Made by a program: the position numbers and the translations under genes. From contig JAPJRA010000085.1 of assembly GCA_030824835.1 (NCBI GenBank), positions 1-9,779 of the forward strand: 9,779 nucleotides of DNA, in the 5' to 3' direction. Origin of the DNA: Geminicoccaceae bacterium. Its GTDB lineage: Bacteria > Pseudomonadota > Alphaproteobacteria > Geminicoccales > Geminicoccaceae. The notes under the pieces are model-generated. The model was not told the DNA's origin. It was given only the letters and a program-made list of their open reading frames with translations, and made no database searches. Shown piece by piece: positions 7,481 through 9,779 of this stretch (the stretch's first letter is position 1; the number at the start of each line of letters is the position of its first letter).

Positions 7481-7497
7481 TTAGCCGTCTCGGCTAA
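7481..7497 (+). promoter_or_regulatory. Perfect 7-bp inverted repeat between rseP and bamA
   Basis: TTAGCCG at 7481-7487 and CGGCTAA at 7491-7497 are exact complements around a 3-nt TCT loop. The element begins 11 bp after the rseP stop and ends 37 bp before the bamA ATG, in the 64-bp gap. The sequence after the stem is not a T-run, so it does not look like a standard Rho-independent terminator. It could be an mRNA-processing or stabilising hairpin, a weak attenuator that sets bamA level, or a protein-binding palindrome. The hairpin itself is directly visible; its role is not known. Confidence 0.5.
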
Positions 7498-7534
7498 GAC
7501 TCTACTTGAGCTGGTCGCGAGACGAAGGTTGCCC

Positions 7535-9779
7535 ATGATGTTTTTGCGCAGACTGTCGCTGGCCGCAGCGGCACTTGTCCTGCTCGTGCTGCCTTGTCTG
7601 CAGGCAGCGGGTCAGACGGCCGACGTGATCCAGCGGATCATCGTCGAGGGCAACCAGCGGATCGAGCCCAGCACGGTCGAGAGCTACCTGACGATGCGGC
7701 CGGGCGAGACCTACGACACCCAGAAGGTGGATGCCTCGATCAAGAGCCTCTATGCGACGGGGCTGTTCGATGACGTCTCGATCCAGCGGCAGGACGATGT
7801 GCTGCTGGTCAAGGTGGTCGAGAATCCGATCATCAACCGCATCGCCTTCGAGGGTAACAAGCGGCTCGAGACCAAGGTGCTGGAAAGCGAGATTCAGCTG
7901 CGACCGCGGGTGGTCTACACCCGCGCACGGGTGCAGAACGCCGTTGGACGGATCCTCGAGCTCTATCGGCGCAACGGCCGCTATGCCGCCCAGGTGGAGC
8001 CCAAGATCATCGAGCTCGACCAGAACCGGGTCGATCTGGTGTTCGAGATCAACGAGGGTCCGGTCACCGGCGTCGGCGGCATCAGCTTCATCGGTAACGA
8101 GGAGTTCAGTGATAGCACGCTGCGCGGCGTGATCGAGACCAAGGAGTCGGTCTGGTACCGGTTCTTCGGCACGTCGGACACCTACGATCCCGACCGGCTG
8201 AATTTCGACGAGGAGCTGCTGCGACGCTTCTACAACGCGCGCGGCTTCGCTGACTTCCAGGTGGTCTCGGCGATCGCCGAGCTGACGCCGGACGGCAAGG
8301 AATTCTACATCACCTTCACCATCGAAGAGGGGCCGAAATACGAGTTCGGCGACGTCAAGGTCGAGACCACGCTCAAGGACCTGGGCACCGAGGAGCTGGT
8401 GGCCCTGGCCCAGTCGGTGAAGGGCGACACCTTCAACGGCGATCTTATCGAGGCCACCGTGCAGGCGCTGACCGACGAGGTCGGCAGGCTCGGCTACGCC
8501 TTCGTCGACATCCAGCCGCTGCTGTTCAAGCATCCGGAGAACCTCACCGTCGACGTGACCTATCAGATCAACGAGGGTCAGAAGGTCTATGTCGAGCGGA
8601 TCGACATCAGCGGCAATGTCCGGACGCTGGACGAGGTGATCCGGCGTGAGTTCAGGATCGCCGAGGGCGATGCGTTCAACACGGCCCTGCTGCGCCGCTC
8701 GCAGCAGCGCCTGCGCAATCTGGGCTTCTTCGAATCGGTCGACATCAAGACCGAGCAGGGCAGCGCGCCCGACAAGGTGGTGATCAAGACGAAGGTGGTC
8801 GAGAAATCCACAGGCGAGCTCTCGTTCGGCGCCGGTTTCTCCACCCAGGACGGCGTGCTCGGCGACGTGCGGCTGCGCGAGCGCAACTTCCTGGGCAAGG
8901 GCCAGGATCTGAGCGCCAGCCTGCTGCTGTCGCAGCGGACCCAGTCTGCGGACATCAGCTTCACCGAACCCTACTTCCTGGATCGGGACCTCGCTGCCGG
9001 CGTCGACCTGTTCCAGACCCGGACCAATTTCGAGCAGCAATCGTCGTTCGATCAGACCAGCACCGGCGGCACGCTGCGGCTCGGCTATCCGTTGACCGAA
9101 AATCTGCGCCATTCGGTGCGCTACACGCTGCGCGACGACAGCATCCACAACGTCGACGACGACGCGTCGATCTTCATCCGGGATGAGGAGGGCCATCGGG
9201 TGACGTCGCTGATTGGCCAGAGCTTCTCCTACGATCGCCGCGACGATCGCTTCCTGCCCAGCAGCGGTTACTTCATCAAGCTGGACCAGGACTTGGCCGG
9301 GTTCGGGGGCGACAACCGCTTCATCAGGCATGAGGCGCGAGCGGAGTATTTCTACTCCATCATTCCCGACGTGGTGTTCAGCCTCAGCGGCAACGGCGGC
9401 TACATCAAGGGGTTCGGCGGCGAGGACGTGCACCTGACCAACCGCTTCTTCGTCGGTGGCAACAATCTGCGTGGCTTCCAGTTCGGTGGCATCGGCCCGC
9501 GCGACAGCGAGACCGACGACCGGCTGGGCGGCAATCTCTACTACACCGGCTCCGCCGAGGTGCGCTTCCCGCTCGGCCTGCCCAAGGAGCTGCGGGTGTT
9601 CGGGCGAACCTTCGTCGACGCGGGCACGCTGGAGGACATCGACGTCAACGGGCCGACCCTGGACGAGAGCAACGGGTTACGCGTCGCCGGTGGCGTCGGC
9701 CTGTCCTGGCTGTCGCCGCTGGGCCCGCTGTCGATCAACTTCGCGCAGGCGATCCGCAAGGAGACCGACGACAATACCG
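7535..9779 (+). CDS. bamA: Outer membrane protein assembly factor BamA (3' end outside window)
   Basis: BamA is the Omp85-family core of the BAM complex, which folds beta-barrel proteins into the outer membrane. The frame is open from the ATG at 7535 to the right edge: 748 codons without a stop, so probably only the last strands (a few tens of residues) are missing. A signal peptide is clear (MMFLRRLSLAAAALVLLVLP, then CLQAAGQ), with cleavage likely near 24-26. Five POTRA domains follow, starting near residues 31, 101, 177, 268 and 351, several opening with an I-x-GN motif. The barrel begins near 427. Loop 6 carries LRGF at 645-648 followed by GIGPRD, the alphaproteobacterial form of the VRGF motif. 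AAGG at 7525-7528 gives a 6-nt spacer to the chosen ATG; the next codon (7538) is also ATG. Placement after rseP is the common proteobacterial order, often followed by lpxD and fabZ. Confidence 0.97.
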   Translation, partial: MMFLRRLSLAAAALVLLVLPCLQAAGQTADVIQRIIVEGNQRIEPSTVESYLTMRPGETYDTQKVDASIKSLYATGLFDDVSIQRQDDVLLVKVVENPIINRIAFEGNKRLETKVLESEIQLRPRVVYTRARVQNAVGRILELYRRNGRYAAQVEPKIIELDQNRVDLVFEINEGPVTGVGGISFIGNEEFSDSTLRGVIETKESVWYRFFGTSDTYDPDRLNFDEELLRRFYNARGFADFQVVSAIAELTPDGKEFYITFTIEEGPKYEFGDVKVETTLKDLGTEELVALAQSVKGDTFNGDLIEATVQALTDEVGRLGYAFVDIQPLLFKHPENLTVDVTYQINEGQKVYVERIDISGNVRTLDEVIRREFRIAEGDAFNTALLRRSQQRLRNLGFFESVDIKTEQGSAPDKVVIKTKVVEKSTGELSFGAGFSTQDGVLGDVRLRERNFLGKGQDLSASLLLSQRTQSADISFTEPYFLDRDLAAGVDLFQTRTNFEQQSSFDQTSTGGTLRLGYPLTENLRHSVRYTLRDDSIHNVDDDASIFIRDEEGHRVTSLIGQSFSYDRRDDRFLPSSGYFIKLDQDLAGFGGDNRFIRHEARAEYFYSIIPDVVFSLSGNGGYIKGFGGEDVHLTNRFFVGGNNLRGFQFGGIGPRDSETDDRLGGNLYYTGSAEVRFPLGLPKELRVFGRTFVDAGTLEDIDVNGPTLDESNGLRVAGGVGLSWLSPLGPLSINFAQAIRKETDDNT

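Noticed and set aside
7505..7536. CTTGAG and CCCAT as a heat-shock (RpoH-type) promoter for bamA
   Set aside because: The gap between the two boxes is about 21 nt, longer than the usual RpoH spacing, and the second box overlaps the bamA start codon.
7594..7612. Cys21 in the BamA signal region as a lipoprotein site
   Set aside because: The preceding residues are Leu-Val-Leu-Pro. Pro at -1 does not fit a lipobox, and BamA is an ordinary signal-peptidase I substrate.
7502..9433. Minus-strand open frame of 643 codons opposite bamA
   Set aside because: It is fully antisense to a clear BamA reading frame. Its composition (rich in Asp, Leu, His, Gln, Arg) is typical of the complement of GC-rich codons, and no domain motif is recognisable.

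Overview
The window is a high-GC (roughly two thirds G+C), densely packed plus-strand block of bacterial housekeeping genes in the order rpsB, tsf, pyrH, frr, uppS, cdsA, dxr, rseP, bamA. The gene order, the single-PDZ RseP of about 370 residues, the C-terminally extended S2 and the LRGF/GIGPRD version of the BamA loop 6 motif all suggest an alphaproteobacterium, possibly Rhodospirillales-like. The lineage is inferred from protein style and gene order, not from any search.

Layout: positions 1-341 hold the 3' end of an FAD-dependent oxidoreductase of the renalase-like type, which begins outside the window. A gap of 111 bp follows, with a possible promoter and a foldable leader in front of rpsB. 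From 453 to 3584 lie the translation and nucleotide genes: ribosomal protein S2, elongation factor Ts, UMP kinase and ribosome recycling factor. From 3591 to 7470 lie the envelope and isoprenoid genes: undecaprenyl diphosphate synthase, CDP-diacylglycerol synthase, DXP reductoisomerase and the site-2 protease RseP. A 64-bp gap with a perfect 7-bp hairpin precedes bamA, which starts at 7535 and is cut by the window end after 748 codons.

The genes link protein synthesis to envelope growth. S2, EF-Ts and RRF serve translation, and PyrH makes UDP for RNA and UDP-sugar precursors. Dxr feeds the MEP isoprenoid pathway, whose products UppS turns into the lipid carrier for peptidoglycan and O-antigen. 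CdsA makes the precursor of all phospholipids. RseP acts in envelope-stress proteolysis and BamA inserts outer-membrane proteins. Tight spacing (4-bp overlaps at pyrH/frr and cdsA/dxr, a 20-bp overlap at uppS/cdsA, a 6-bp gap at frr/uppS) points to cotranscription and translational coupling from tsf through rseP.

I found no mobile element, CRISPR array, tRNA or rRNA, and no sign of a new multi-gene system. The points most worth a second look are non-coding: a possible autoregulatory leader before rpsB and the hairpin between rseP and bamA. All genes appear intact apart from the two cut by the window edges.
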